Below, in pieces: positions 27,833 to 36,815 of a DNA stretch of 64,000 bases. The DNA comes from Silvibacterium acidisoli. GTDB lineage: Bacteria > Acidobacteriota > Terriglobia > Terriglobales > Acidobacteriaceae. The position numbers and the translations under genes were made by a program. The notes beneath the pieces are model-generated. The model worked only from the letters and a program-made list of their open reading frames with translations. It did not search any database and was not told where the DNA came from. The DNA is taken from contig CP085323.1 of the NCBI GenBank assembly GCA_022870745.1, positions 2,294,001-2,358,000 on the forward strand, read 5' to 3'. Position 1 is the first letter of the stretch. Each line of letters starts with the position of its first letter.

Positions 27833-28783
27833 ATGCATGTTCACGCAGCCCCGACCGGCAAGATGCAGAATGCGCTGCGCATTTCGCTCGGCGTAACGCT
27901 GGCGTATGTGCTGGTGACCCTGTTCGCCGGAATGCGGGCTCATTCGCTGGCGCTGATCTCTGAAGCGGGACACAATGCTTCGGATGCACTGGCGCTCCTG
28001 CTGTCTTTTGTCGCGGTTCATTTCCAGACACGGCCGGCGAACGATCGAAAAACCTTCGGATACCAGCGAGCCGGGGTGCTGGCGGCGTTTCTGAATGCGC
28101 TGACGCTGGTGGCCATCAGCATCTGGATCGGTGTCGAAGCCATCGGCCGCTTTGCCGCGCCGGTGTCTGTTCAGCCGCGTGTGATGATGATTGTTGCCGC
28201 TGTCGGTGTGGTTATGAACGGCTGCATTGCGGCGCTGCTGTCGCGCTCCGGTGACGATGTGAACATGCGCGCCGTCTTCATCCACATGTTGGGAGACACG
28301 CTCTCGACGGCCGCCGTCATCGCGGGCGGCGCGGCGATCTTCTTCACCGGCATGAGCTGGATCGACCCGGCACTTTCTCTCTGCATCGCTGCGCTGATCC
28401 TGTGGTCGTCGTTCGGCATCGTGAAGGAGACGCTGAACATCCTGCTAGAAGGCACGCCGCGCGGGTTGTCGCTCGAGCAGATCCGGGTCGAACTCGAAAC
28501 GATCGAAGGCGTAGAAGATGTTCACGATCTGCACGTCTGGAGTCTCGGTTCGCAGACCCACGCGCTGGCGACACATATTCGAATCGCGGATATTCTGCCG
28601 TCAGAGAGCGCGCGGATTCTCGATGCAATCAACGGGCGGCTGCGTGACCGCTTCCACATTCACCACACGACAATCCAGTTCGAGCATGTGGGTTGCGAAG
28701 TGGAGCATGGCTGCGTAATGGCAGTGGAAGAGCTTTCCGCGCATGGGCACCACCATCATGGGCCGGGGCACCATCACCACTAG
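27833..28783 (+). CDS. Cation diffusion facilitator (zinc/divalent metal exporter)
   Basis: A 316-residue CDF protein with six membrane segments. The metal-binding H-x3-D pairs are present: H47-N-A-S-D51 in helix II and HMLGD in helix V. The C-terminal cytoplasmic ferredoxin-like domain (about 210-290) is followed by a histidine-rich tail, GHHHHGPGHHHH. It exports Zn2+ (or Co2+/Cd2+) in exchange for protons. The His-rich tail at the C-terminus rather than in the IV-V loop is a variation of the ZitB/CzcD type. Confidence 0.92.
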   Translation: MHVHAAPTGKMQNALRISLGVTLAYVLVTLFAGMRAHSLALISEAGHNASDALALLLSFVAVHFQTRPANDRKTFGYQRAGVLAAFLNALTLVAISIWIGVEAIGRFAAPVSVQPRVMMIVAAVGVVMNGCIAALLSRSGDDVNMRAVFIHMLGDTLSTAAVIAGGAAIFFTGMSWIDPALSLCIAALILWSSFGIVKETLNILLEGTPRGLSLEQIRVELETIEGVEDVHDLHVWSLGSQTHALATHIRIADILPSESARILDAINGRLRDRFHIHHTTIQFEHVGCEVEHGCVMAVEELSAHGHHHHGPGHHHH

Positions 28784-28822
28784 GTTTGCCTGCGTTCGGA
28801 ATGACAACCAAGGGGCGCAGCA
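28784..28822. repeat. Fragment of a REP-like intergenic repeat
   Basis: GTTCGGAATGACAACC at about 28794-28809 matches the right arm of the palindromic element at 34581-34663. Only one arm is present. It lies between the convergent CDF and DNA ligase genes. Confidence 0.35.
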
Positions 28823-30634
28823 CTATTCAGTTTCCGCAGGCTTATCTGGCTGGCTCTCGTAAATCTCTTCCACTCGCGCGAGGGTGTCGATTTCTTCCAC
28901 CGGCTTGTCGTCGCGAATCCTCAGGATGCGCGGGAAGCGCAGGGCGAAGCCGCTGTCATGACGGTCGGAGCGCATGACGTTGTTGAAGGCGACTTCGAGC
29001 ACCTTGAGCGGCTCGACGGTGCGAAAGTGTCCGTATTCCTCGATGGTGTGATCCTTGAAATACTCCGTCAGCTCGGCAATCTCGGCATCGGTCAGGCCGG
29101 AGTAGGCTTTGCCGACATTTCTTAGCTTGTCTCCGTCGCGCACCGCGAAGGTGTAATCGCTGAGTACTCCTGCTCGCCTGCCGTGACCGAACTCCGCCCT
29201 GGTGACCACGACATCGAGTGTGGCCAGTTCGCGCTTCAGCTTGAGCCATGCCATGCCGCGTCGCCCCGGCTGGTAAAGGCTGTCGATGGACTTGAGCATC
29301 ACGCCCTCGTTGCCCCGCTCGCGGGCTTCGGTATAGGCGTTGTCGAGCTGTTCGGCGGTTTCGAGGCGCGTCGCGGGCGCGAGCATCAGGCGCGGCAGTG
29401 TGGTGCTCGCCTGTGGCGCGAAAAGATCAGATTGCCCACGGGCACTGAGTTGCGCTGTACCGGCGGCATGCCGGTCGAGGAAGGCTATGAGGATTTCCCG
29501 GCGCTCGTGAAGGGGCAGTTCCAGCAGCAGCTCGCCATTGCGGGCGAGGATATCGAAGGCCATGAAGACGACCGGAAGCTGTTCCCGCATCTCGCGCGAG
29601 ACGATTTTGCGTCCGATGCGTTGTTGCAGGGCGGAAAAGGGCTGGGCGCGGCCAGGATCGTCGTCGTCGCGTAGCGGTGTCCAGGCCAGCACTTCGCCGT
29701 CGAGGATGACAGGCTCGTCGATAGCGGCGCAAGCCTCTACCAGTTCGGGAAAGGTTTCGCTCATCTCCTCGCGGCTGCGCGAAAAGAGCTCCACACGGCC
29801 AGGCTGGGTAGCGTCGCCCATGTGCAGCTGGGCCCGAACGCCGTCGTACTTGTCCTCGATCTGTGCGTAGCTCAGGACTTTGCCTTTAACCGGTTCGGGC
29901 TCGGCGATGCCTTCGGTCTGTTCCTCGCGGATCTCTGCCGCGAAGCGTGCCATGGCCTCTTCGACGCTCGCGACCGGGCTGGCCAGCATGAGCCCCAGCG
30001 GATGAAAAAGCCTCATGCGTGCCTGATCAAGCGTTCCGGAGGCAGCCATGGAGACGACCTCGGGCAGGTTCCCCTGCAACATGGTGGCGTGGCGTACCGC
30101 TGCGGGTTCGGCGGACCAGGCGGAGGCGATGGCTTCTTCCACCAGAGCCTGCTTCACGCCGGTTCGCATGTCTCCGGCAATGAGTTTGAGCAGATATTTA
30201 GCTTCGATTGGCGTTGCTTTTTGCAGCAGACCGGTCAGTAGCGGGAGCTTTGCTCCCGGTCCTCGCGCGGCGGCGATGGCAGCCAGATCCTGCTCGACCT
30301 CCGCCAGGGTTAGAGTTGCGGCGTGATCGTGGCTGGCCAGCAGCTCAGACGCTGCCGAGCCGATATCTCCGTGGCGCCGGTAGGCCGCGGTGAGCGCCGA
30401 GGGCTTGGCTCCGCTGACGGATTGCAACACCTTTGAGAGCAGTGCGCCGCCCACGTTGAGAGCCCGGCGGTCTGTTTCTGGAAAGGGTGTCCCGGAGAGA
30501 TAGAGCGCGGCCCTGCCAGCGTCGTCTACAGGCAGTTTCTGCAGGAATACGGTGATGAGGGCGCGCTTTTCAAGCTTCTTCGTGGTGGCGGCAAGGGCCT
30601 CGCAAAGCTCGGCAAATGGGAAAAAGCTACTCAT
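28823..30634 (-). CDS. ATP-dependent DNA ligase (LigB/Lig I-like)
   Basis: A 603-residue ligase. Residues 1-210 form the N-terminal DNA-binding domain typical of archaeal and eukaryotic Lig I. The nucleotidyltransferase core has motif I EDKYDGVRAQLH near residue 260 with the adenylated lysine, motif III ILDGEVLAW, motif IV EGVMLK and motif V WLKLK. An OB domain ends with the EVAFNNVMRSDRHDSGFALRFPR segment. It seals nicks in repair. The main replicative NAD-dependent ligase would be elsewhere. It is transcribed divergently from prfA. Confidence 0.93.
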   Translation of the reverse strand: MSSFFPFAELCEALAATTKKLEKRALITVFLQKLPVDDAGRAALYLSGTPFPETDRRALNVGGALLSKVLQSVSGAKPSALTAAYRRHGDIGSAASELLASHDHAATLTLAEVEQDLAAIAAARGPGAKLPLLTGLLQKATPIEAKYLLKLIAGDMRTGVKQALVEEAIASAWSAEPAAVRHATMLQGNLPEVVSMAASGTLDQARMRLFHPLGLMLASPVASVEEAMARFAAEIREEQTEGIAEPEPVKGKVLSYAQIEDKYDGVRAQLHMGDATQPGRVELFSRSREEMSETFPELVEACAAIDEPVILDGEVLAWTPLRDDDDPGRAQPFSALQQRIGRKIVSREMREQLPVVFMAFDILARNGELLLELPLHERREILIAFLDRHAAGTAQLSARGQSDLFAPQASTTLPRLMLAPATRLETAEQLDNAYTEARERGNEGVMLKSIDSLYQPGRRGMAWLKLKRELATLDVVVTRAEFGHGRRAGVLSDYTFAVRDGDKLRNVGKAYSGLTDAEIAELTEYFKDHTIEEYGHFRTVEPLKVLEVAFNNVMRSDRHDSGFALRFPRILRIRDDKPVEEIDTLARVEEIYESQPDKPAETE

Positions 30635-30814
30635 TCCGTGTACCCGTTGGATGCTGCGCCTGAGTCTTTTTTGCTTCTATGCCATCTAAAACAGCAGTAA
30701 ACTACGAGAGATGCAGTTCCTGCTCAATCACGGCACACTCCTTTAGCGGCTCCCGCCGCGTGTTGCCTTTTTCAAGATTCAAAAGCAGAAATCCGCCTTT
30801 CCGAGATAAATCCT

Positions 30815-31894
30815 ATGTTTGACCGCCTGGAACAGATAGCAACCCGTTATGAAGACCTCGGCCAGCAATTAGCCGATCCTGAAACCATCTCCGACCAGCA
30901 GAAATACCAGAAGATCGCCAAGCAGCACCGCGACCTTGCGGATATTGTCGACAAGTTCCGCGAGTACAAGTCGATTACGACCGGCATCGCCGACGCAAAA
31001 GCTATGCTGGCCGAGTCGGACGAAGACCTGCGCGCCATGGCCGAGGAAGAGCTGGGGCAGCTCGAAGAGCGCCTGCCTGGCGTGGAAGAAGAGCTCAAGG
31101 TCATGCTGCTGCCCAAGGATCCGAACGACGAGAAGAACGTCGTCATCGAAGTCCGCGCCGGCACTGGCGGCGACGAAGCCTCGCTGTTTGTGGCCGAGGT
31201 CTTCCGCATGTACTCGCGTTTCGCCGAACAGCACCGCTGGAAGGTCGAAATCCTGTCCAGCTCCGAGTCTTCGGTAGGTGGCCTGAAGGAAATTTTCTTC
31301 ATCATCGAGGGAGACAAGGTCTACTCGCAGATGAAGTACGAGAGCGGCGTGCACCGCGTGCAGCGCGTTCCGGCGACGGAAACGCAGGGCCGCGTTCATA
31401 CCTCTGCGATTACGGTTGCGGTTCTGCCGGAAGCTGAAGAAGTCGACGTAAAGATCGAGCAGAAGGACCTGCGCATCGACACCTTCTGCTCCTCGGGGCC
31501 TGGCGGGCAGTCCGTGAATACGACCTATTCGGCTATTCGCATCACCCATCTGCCGACCAACACCGTCGTAAGCTGCCAGGACGAAAAGTCGCAGATCAAG
31601 AATCGCGAAAAGGCGATGCGTGTTCTGCGTGCGCGCCTCTATGAAGTGGAGATGGAGCGCCAGCACGAGGCACAGGCCAAGGAGCGCAAGCAGCAGGTAG
31701 GCTCCGGAGACCGTAGCGAGAAGATCCGTACCTATAACTTCCCGCAGAATCGCCTTACCGATCACCGCATCGGCCTGACGAATCATCAGCTGGCTGAAGT
31801 GATGGAAGGTAAGCTGCAGCCGACGATCGATGCGCTGATTGCGTTCTACAACAGCGAGCGGCTGAAGGCGGAATCAGAAACCGCGGCCGCGTAA
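30815..31894 (+). CDS. prfA: Peptide chain release factor 1
   Basis: A 359-residue RF1 that terminates translation at UAG and UAA. The GGQ motif ([10 protein letters not shown], about residues 228-237) reaches the peptidyl transferase centre, and its glutamine is the methylation target of PrmC encoded next. The codon-recognition region around PATETQGR (P-A-T type tripeptide) identifies RF1 rather than RF2. The N-terminal coiled coil is intact. prmC begins two bases after the stop. Confidence 0.97.
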   Translation: MFDRLEQIATRYEDLGQQLADPETISDQQKYQKIAKQHRDLADIVDKFREYKSITTGIADAKAMLAESDEDLRAMAEEELGQLEERLPGVEEELKVMLLPKDPNDEKNVVIEVRAGTGGDEASLFVAEVFRMYSRFAEQHRWKVEILSSSESSVGGLKEIFFIIEGDKVYSQMKYESGVHRVQRVPATETQGRVHTSAITVAVLPEAEEVDVKIEQKDLRIDTFCSSGPGGQSVNTTYSAIRITHLPTNTVVSCQDEKSQIKNREKAMRVLRARLYEVEMERQHEAQAKERKQQVGSGDRSEKIRTYNFPQNRLTDHRIGLTNHQLAEVMEGKLQPTIDALIAFYNSERLKAESETAAA

Positions 31895-31896
31895 GC

Positions 31897-32733
31897 ATGG
31901 CTGAATCGCAAACTGTTCGCGCGGCGCTCCTCTTCGGCGCCGCGCAACTGTCTGATCTACCCAATCCACGCCTCGACGCGGAGCTGCTGCTGCGCCATGT
32001 TCTACAGCAGGATCGCGCATGGCTGTTGACTCATCCTGAAGTTGAGCTGTCTGCTGCCCAGTCTGCCGCTTACGAAGCAGCCATCGCGCGGCGGATACGC
32101 CACGAGCCAATCCAGTACATCCGCGGGACACAGGAGTTCTACGGGCTCGATTTCCTGGTGGGACCGGGTGTGCTCATTCCGCGCCCGGAGACCGAGCACC
32201 TGGTCGAAGCTGCGCTGGAGCGGCTACCGAAGCGGTCGCCTCTCAGTATCGTGGACGTCGGCACCGGCTCAGGAATCCTCGCCGTGACATTTGCGAAGCA
32301 GTTGCCGGATGCACGTGTTGTCGCCGTTGACCTGTCAGTGGACGCGCTCAGCATTGCCCGCGAGAATGCTCGTCGTCACGATGTCGAAGACCGCATCCGC
32401 TTCATCGAATCGGATCTGCTGGCTGCTCTGCCGGGAGAGATCTTCGACGCTGTTGTTTCGAATCCGCCTTACATTCCGGACACGGAAGTTCTCGAACCGC
32501 AGGTGCGGAATTACGAGCCGGAACAGGCACTCTTTGCCGGGGCTGACGGCCTCGATATTTATCGGCGTCTGATTCCCGAAGCGCATGCGGCACTTCGCCC
32601 CAAAGGCTGGCTGCTTATGGAGTTCGGCCATGGTCAGCGCGACCGGCTGGCAGCGCTCTTGTCCGGCTGGCATGAGTTGGTGTTCGTAGACGATCTCCAG
32701 GGAATTCCGCGCGTTGCCTGTGCCCGGCGCTAG
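31897..32733 (+). CDS. prmC: Release factor glutamine methyltransferase
   Basis: A 278-residue S-adenosylmethionine-dependent methyltransferase that N5-methylates the GGQ glutamine of RF1 and RF2. It has an N-terminal helical domain, IPRPETEHLVE, the SAM motif DVGTGSGILAV, and the NPPY catalytic motif at residues 189-192 (SNPPYIPD). It forms an operon with prfA, the usual arrangement. TAA-GC-ATG separates the two. Confidence 0.96.
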   Translation: MAESQTVRAALLFGAAQLSDLPNPRLDAELLLRHVLQQDRAWLLTHPEVELSAAQSAAYEAAIARRIRHEPIQYIRGTQEFYGLDFLVGPGVLIPRPETEHLVEAALERLPKRSPLSIVDVGTGSGILAVTFAKQLPDARVVAVDLSVDALSIARENARRHDVEDRIRFIESDLLAALPGEIFDAVVSNPPYIPDTEVLEPQVRNYEPEQALFAGADGLDIYRRLIPEAHAALRPKGWLLMEFGHGQRDRLAALLSGWHELVFVDDLQGIPRVACARR

Positions 32734-32748
32734 ACAGATCAAATTTTA

Positions 32749-32777
32749 TTGACGACTCCTCCGGAACAGGGTTCAAT
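32749..32777 (+). promoter_or_regulatory. Sigma-70-like promoter for the PNGase A-like gene
   Basis: TTGACG (32749-32754) and TTCAAT (32772-32777) are separated by 17 bases, in the gap after prmC. This would start transcription about 70 bases before the ATG at 32855. Confidence 0.4.
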
Positions 32778-32854
32778 GGCTCCCGCGCAGGCAGGCCTCT
32801 GCCCTTGCGTCTTTAGCTCGCAGGTCACCCCTAACCGCTTCTTGAGGAGCTCCG

Positions 32855-34564
32855 ATGCTCAATCCACGTTTTGTCCGTCTCGCTTCACTGGCGGCTGCGT
32901 TCGTCGCGCTTGCCATTCCAGTTTTCGGCCAGTCACAGCAATCCCTCTATCCACAACTCAGCAAAGGCACGTCGCTTGAAGCAACGGCCGATCCGCTGAT
33001 CGCCCGGCCTCATACAAAGCACTGCGAAGTCACCCTGCTCAACAACCAGGCCTTCGCCGACTTCAACAATCACACCTTCAGCTATACGCCGCCGGCAGAT
33101 TGCAAGGGGCCCTGGTCCAAGGTCATCCTCACGGCAGATTTCTCGATCCAGGCAGGCGTGCAGTTTGACCGCACCGGGCAGCTCTTCTTCGGCGGCGTGA
33201 ACATTTACTTCGGCACTACAGCGGAGCCGTTGCAGAGCCAGACCGATACCTGGCACGTTGAGCGCGATCTCACGGACTACAGCTCGCTCTTCAAGTCAGC
33301 CGAGAGCGGCTATGCGATCCTCGGCAACATTGTCGGCACCGATGGCTTGACCTCGACTATCTTCGGAACCTTCAAACTTGAGTTCTATCAGCCGGACTTT
33401 GCTAATCCCGCGCCTCGCACGGCGGACATGGTGCTGCCATTGCCGACAACCGGCACTGCGACTCTGAACGCCACCACTCCGACCCTTAGCCAGAGCGTGA
33501 CACTGCCCACGAATGTTGAGAACGCCTATCTCGATGTCACTGCGCAGAGCCAGAACGCTGAGGAGCAATGGTTCTTCTGCCTGCCCAACGACGTAGCTTC
33601 GGCTGTAGGCGATTGCGGCAACACGGCTTTTCGACAGGTAGATATCAGTATCGACGGCAAGCCGGCTGGCGTTGCCCCGGTCTATCCATGGATCTACACC
33701 GGCGGCGTCGATCCTGGCCTCTGGATTCCGATTCCCGGCGTGCAGACGCTCAACCTCAAGCCCTATCGCGTGGACCTGAGCCCATTTGCCGGTGTGCTCA
33801 GCGATGGCCAGTCACACACCGTCGATGTGACGGTCTTCAACGCTTTTGAATACTTCTCCACGCTGGCAAACCTGCTCGTGTATGAGGATCACGGCACGAA
33901 GAAGATAACCGGCGCGATCACGGAGGACACCCTCACCACTCCCTCACCGCAGACTGTCAGCAACGTGGCATTCGATTCGAGCGGAAATGGTGGAGGAACG
34001 GCAACCATTACCAATGCGCAGAGATACACCATCGCCGGATACATCAACACATCGCATGGTCGCGTCAATACTCAGGTGGACGGCGACGTGAACTTCAAAA
34101 CGTCGCAGACTGTGACCTCGACGGCGACGACTTTCGGTCAGACGGTTGTGCAGACCTCGACGGTGGATCAGAAGACGACGACTCGTGAAGGCTTGCTCTA
34201 CACAACGAAAGAGAACAGCGTTTCGTATCCCATCAACATCGGTTTCCTCGAAACAGTCGAAACCAACGGGGATATCGGACAGACGAGCACGGTCGAGCAA
34301 GGGTACCAGAGCGGCGAGGCCCAGACGTTCGAAGGCTTCCCGGTCTTCAAATCCAGCACCAGCAACCAGGTCACGTCAAAGGACAACGCGACCTTTGTCA
34401 AATCGCCAACAGGCTACTCGCTTGGCCCAAACAGCGGGCAGGCCAGCAGCCAGACCTATACGTATAAAGACACACTCGGCAATTGCTACGACCGCAAGAT
34501 CACCGCTGCCGATAATGTGCTGAAGACGGTTACAGATGGAGAGGGATGCTCGCGCCACTGGTAG
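32855..34564 (+). CDS. Secreted PNGase A-type peptide-N-glycosidase (N-glycanase)
   Basis: A 569-residue protein with a signal peptide (about residues 1-25, ending PVFGQ). Residues about 55-360 match the plant/fungal peptide-N4-asparagine amidase A fold: LFFGGVNIYFGTT, then FRQVDISIDGKPAGVAPVYP, WIYTGGVDPGLWIPIPG and YRVDLSPFAGVLSDG are recognisable signatures. These enzymes remove N-linked glycans from glycopeptides, including core alpha-1,3-fucosylated plant glycans. An acid-active relative (PNGase H+) is known from the acidobacterium Terriglobus roseus. The C-terminal 200 residues are Thr/Ser-rich and beta-type. It is probably used on plant or fungal glycoproteins in soil. GAGGAG supports the start. 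Confidence 0.82.
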   Translation: MLNPRFVRLASLAAAFVALAIPVFGQSQQSLYPQLSKGTSLEATADPLIARPHTKHCEVTLLNNQAFADFNNHTFSYTPPADCKGPWSKVILTADFSIQAGVQFDRTGQLFFGGVNIYFGTTAEPLQSQTDTWHVERDLTDYSSLFKSAESGYAILGNIVGTDGLTSTIFGTFKLEFYQPDFANPAPRTADMVLPLPTTGTATLNATTPTLSQSVTLPTNVENAYLDVTAQSQNAEEQWFFCLPNDVASAVGDCGNTAFRQVDISIDGKPAGVAPVYPWIYTGGVDPGLWIPIPGVQTLNLKPYRVDLSPFAGVLSDGQSHTVDVTVFNAFEYFSTLANLLVYEDHGTKKITGAITEDTLTTPSPQTVSNVAFDSSGNGGGTATITNAQRYTIAGYINTSHGRVNTQVDGDVNFKTSQTVTSTATTFGQTVVQTSTVDQKTTTREGLLYTTKENSVSYPINIGFLETVETNGDIGQTSTVEQGYQSGEAQTFEGFPVFKSSTSNQVTSKDNATFVKSPTGYSLGPNSGQASSQTYTYKDTLGNCYDRKITAADNVLKTVTDGEGCSRHW

Positions 34565-34580
34565 GCTCGCTGTGATTTTG

Positions 34581-34663
34581 CCATTCCGAACAAGGTGAGG
34601 AATCTGCTTCTTTTCGCCGCTTGCAACGCAAAGGTGCAGATTCCTCACTTCGTTCGGGATGAC
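34581..34663. repeat. REP-like palindromic intergenic element with degenerate direct repeats
   Basis: The left arm at 34581-34607 and the right arm at 34636-34663 are inverted copies (core GTGAGGAATCTGC / GCAGATTCCTCAC) around a 28-base loop. Behind the right arm, GGGATGACAAC recurs at 34656-34666, with degenerate copies near 34675 and 34695. It lies between the convergent PNGase and rsmI genes and may double as a terminator. Confidence 0.6.
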
Positions 34664-34702
34664 AACTTGACCGAGGGATGACAACGTAACTGCGGGATGG
34701 CA

Positions 34703-35587
34703 TTAGTTCTTGCGTCCGCCTGAGGGGCGCGTGCGCTGCAACTCGCGATAGAGTTCGCTTTTTGAAACTCCGCGTTCCTTTGCGATCCGTTTCAGTGCGG
34801 CCATCTCGTCTAACCCTTCGGCGCGGGCCAGTTCAGCGATGCGTTCCGTGAGCGGTAGTTCGGCACTCTGCTGGCCCACGGCCAAGGGCAGCGCCTGCAC
34901 CAGCAGAACAATCTCTCCCCGAATACGTTCGCGGCTGCCAAGCTGTTCGCGCACTTCACTCACGGAACCTCGCAGGAACTCTTCATGGAGCTTGGTGAGC
35001 TCGCGTGCAACGACGACGTGGCATGCCGGTCCCCACACGTATTCGATGTCCTCAAGCGTTTCAGCAATGCGATGCGGAGCTTCGTAAAAGACCAGCGTCT
35101 GCTCGCCGGAAATCGCGTCACGCATCTGCTCGAGCTGGGTGCGTCTTGCTCCAGGCTTGGGTGGGAGAAAACCAGCGAAGAGAAAATGCTCGGTGTTCAG
35201 TCCGGATGCGACCAGTGCGCTCAGCGCTGCATTGGCGCCAGGAATGGGATAAACCGCAATGCCCGCTTCAATGGCAGCTTTTGTCAGGAACATGCCCGGA
35301 TCGCAGATACCCGGCATGCCGGCATCGGAGACGACGGCGATGCGCGCTCCCTGCTTCAGATCCGCAACGATGGAAGCCGAACGGTCAGCCTCGTTGAACT
35401 CGTACAGGCTAAGCGTGGGCGTGTTGATTTCGAAGTGATTCAGCAGCTTCTGTGTCTGGCGCGTGTCTTCGCAGGCGATGCGATCGGCGGAGCGCAATAC
35501 ACGCAGGGCGCGGTAGGTGATGTCTTCGAGATTGCCGATGGGTGTGGCTACGAGATACAGCCCTGGGGCAAGAGAGGTCTCCTGCAT
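34703..35587 (-). CDS. rsmI: 16S rRNA (cytidine1402-2'-O)-methyltransferase
   Basis: A 294-residue SPOUT-unrelated (tetrapyrrole methylase fold) enzyme. The N-terminal GLYLVATPIGNLEDITYRAL, the CEDTRQTQKLLNHF motif and ALVASGLNTEHFLFAGFLP are diagnostic. It methylates the ribose of C1402 in the decoding centre. The C-terminus carries a small helical extension, RIAKERGVSKSELYRELQ. Its ATG follows the stop of the upstream M50-CBS gene by three bases, so translation is probably coupled. Confidence 0.96.
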   Translation of the reverse strand: MQETSLAPGLYLVATPIGNLEDITYRALRVLRSADRIACEDTRQTQKLLNHFEINTPTLSLYEFNEADRSASIVADLKQGARIAVVSDAGMPGICDPGMFLTKAAIEAGIAVYPIPGANAALSALVASGLNTEHFLFAGFLPPKPGARRTQLEQMRDAISGEQTLVFYEAPHRIAETLEDIEYVWGPACHVVVARELTKLHEEFLRGSVSEVREQLGSRERIRGEIVLLVQALPLAVGQQSAELPLTERIAELARAEGLDEMAALKRIAKERGVSKSELYRELQRTRPSGGRKN

Positions 35588-35590
35588 GGC

Positions 35591-36727
35591 TTAATTTTCC
35601 CGTTCGAAGCGGCGATGCTCGGCCAGCAACCCCATACTGTTGCTCAGGTTCTGCCAGGTAACGATGCCCACGATGCGGCCTTCGACGGCCACCGGAACCA
35701 GCGCCATGCGTCCGCCGGCAATGCGGCGAATCATCAGCCCGAGCGAGTCGTCGGGTGCAGCTACCTGGAAGGTCCGCACCATGACCGACTGCACGTAGCC
35801 GTTGCCGCTGTTGCGCAGTGCGGCAAGAATACTCTGCTTCGAGACGACACCGACGAGATTGCCGCCGCGCACCACGGGAAACTCGTCCTGCAGACTATGG
35901 ATGGCCCTGTACAAAGCATCGGAGAGTGTGTCGGAAGGAGAGAGCGTCGAGAACTCGGTGAGCATCACGTCCTTCATGCGGACCGTCTCTACCACTGACT
36001 GGAACATGACGCCCTGGTCTTCGAGTTGCGCTCCAACGAAGATGAAGAAGCCACCCATGATGAGCCATGGTGTCAGTCCGGAAGCCGTTCCATTGCCCGG
36101 GACCGCCAGCAGCGCAAGGCCCGCGAGCATGACGAGCAGGCCGAAGCCCTGGCTGATTCCGGAGACGGCGCGCGTGGCCTGTGCGGATCCACGTGTCTGC
36201 GAGAAGTACGCACGCAGCAGGCGTCCTGCATCGAGCGGATACGCCGGCAGGCAGTGCAATGCCGCCAGCATCAGGCTGAACCAAACCGTCGAGCGAATCA
36301 GGTGATGCGGCGTGACCAGCGGATGGGCTGACAGCGGAACGGCCGACGAGGCTCCTGCGATGAGTGCTGCCACGACAGCGGCAAACGCAACGTTGGCCAG
36401 CGGGCCTGCAAGCGCAAGCGCACGCTGGGTATTGCCCTCGACCGCGCGCTCGGCGCTTTCCGGTGTCGAATAGGAGAAGAGTCCTCCGATAGGCAGCAGG
36501 AGAATGCTGCGAAGCTGGAGCCCGTGGTACGCCGCAGCGATCAGGCGAGCTAACTCGCGCACAAAGACGGCAAGCAACAGCAGGCCCCACATGATGATGC
36601 CGCGCCACGCGCCCAGTCCGTCAACATTCGCGGTGAGCAGGCAGAAACCGAGCAGCAGGAAGAAGAACGTGTGGATGCGCAGGTCGATTCCGAACCAGCG
36701 TCCTAATGGCAGTGACCAGCCTCGCAT
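35591..36727 (-). CDS. Site-2 protease (M50)-CBS family membrane protein with degenerate zinc motif
   Basis: A 378-residue protein: six hydrophobic segments (about residues 15-245) and a CBS-domain pair (about 248-378, MLTEFSTLSPSDTLSDAL and SVMVRTFQVAAPDDSL). The fold follows M50 proteases: GGLFSYS, LAGPLANVAFA and LPAYPLDAGRLLRA with the third zinc ligand D166. But the HExxH position reads R57-E-L-A-R61, so both zinc-binding histidines are arginine, and the conserved Asn before LPA is His. It is probably proteolytically inactive. The ATG at 36727 is chosen because the preceding 69 residues are not hydrophobic and run into the rsmD divergent promoter. It is coupled to rsmI. Confidence 0.82.
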   Translation of the reverse strand: MRGWSLPLGRWFGIDLRIHTFFFLLLGFCLLTANVDGLGAWRGIIMWGLLLLAVFVRELARLIAAAYHGLQLRSILLLPIGGLFSYSTPESAERAVEGNTQRALALAGPLANVAFAAVVAALIAGASSAVPLSAHPLVTPHHLIRSTVWFSLMLAALHCLPAYPLDAGRLLRAYFSQTRGSAQATRAVSGISQGFGLLVMLAGLALLAVPGNGTASGLTPWLIMGGFFIFVGAQLEDQGVMFQSVVETVRMKDVMLTEFSTLSPSDTLSDALYRAIHSLQDEFPVVRGGNLVGVVSKQSILAALRNSGNGYVQSVMVRTFQVAAPDDSLGLMIRRIAGGRMALVPVAVEGRIVGIVTWQNLSNSMGLLAEHRRFEREN

Positions 36728-36815
36728 CGTGCTTTTCGATCCTTCCTTTCCGCTCGTCCTATTGTAGTGGTTCGGATCGAATCGATGTGACCGTGTCGCT
36801 TGGTACCATAACCGG

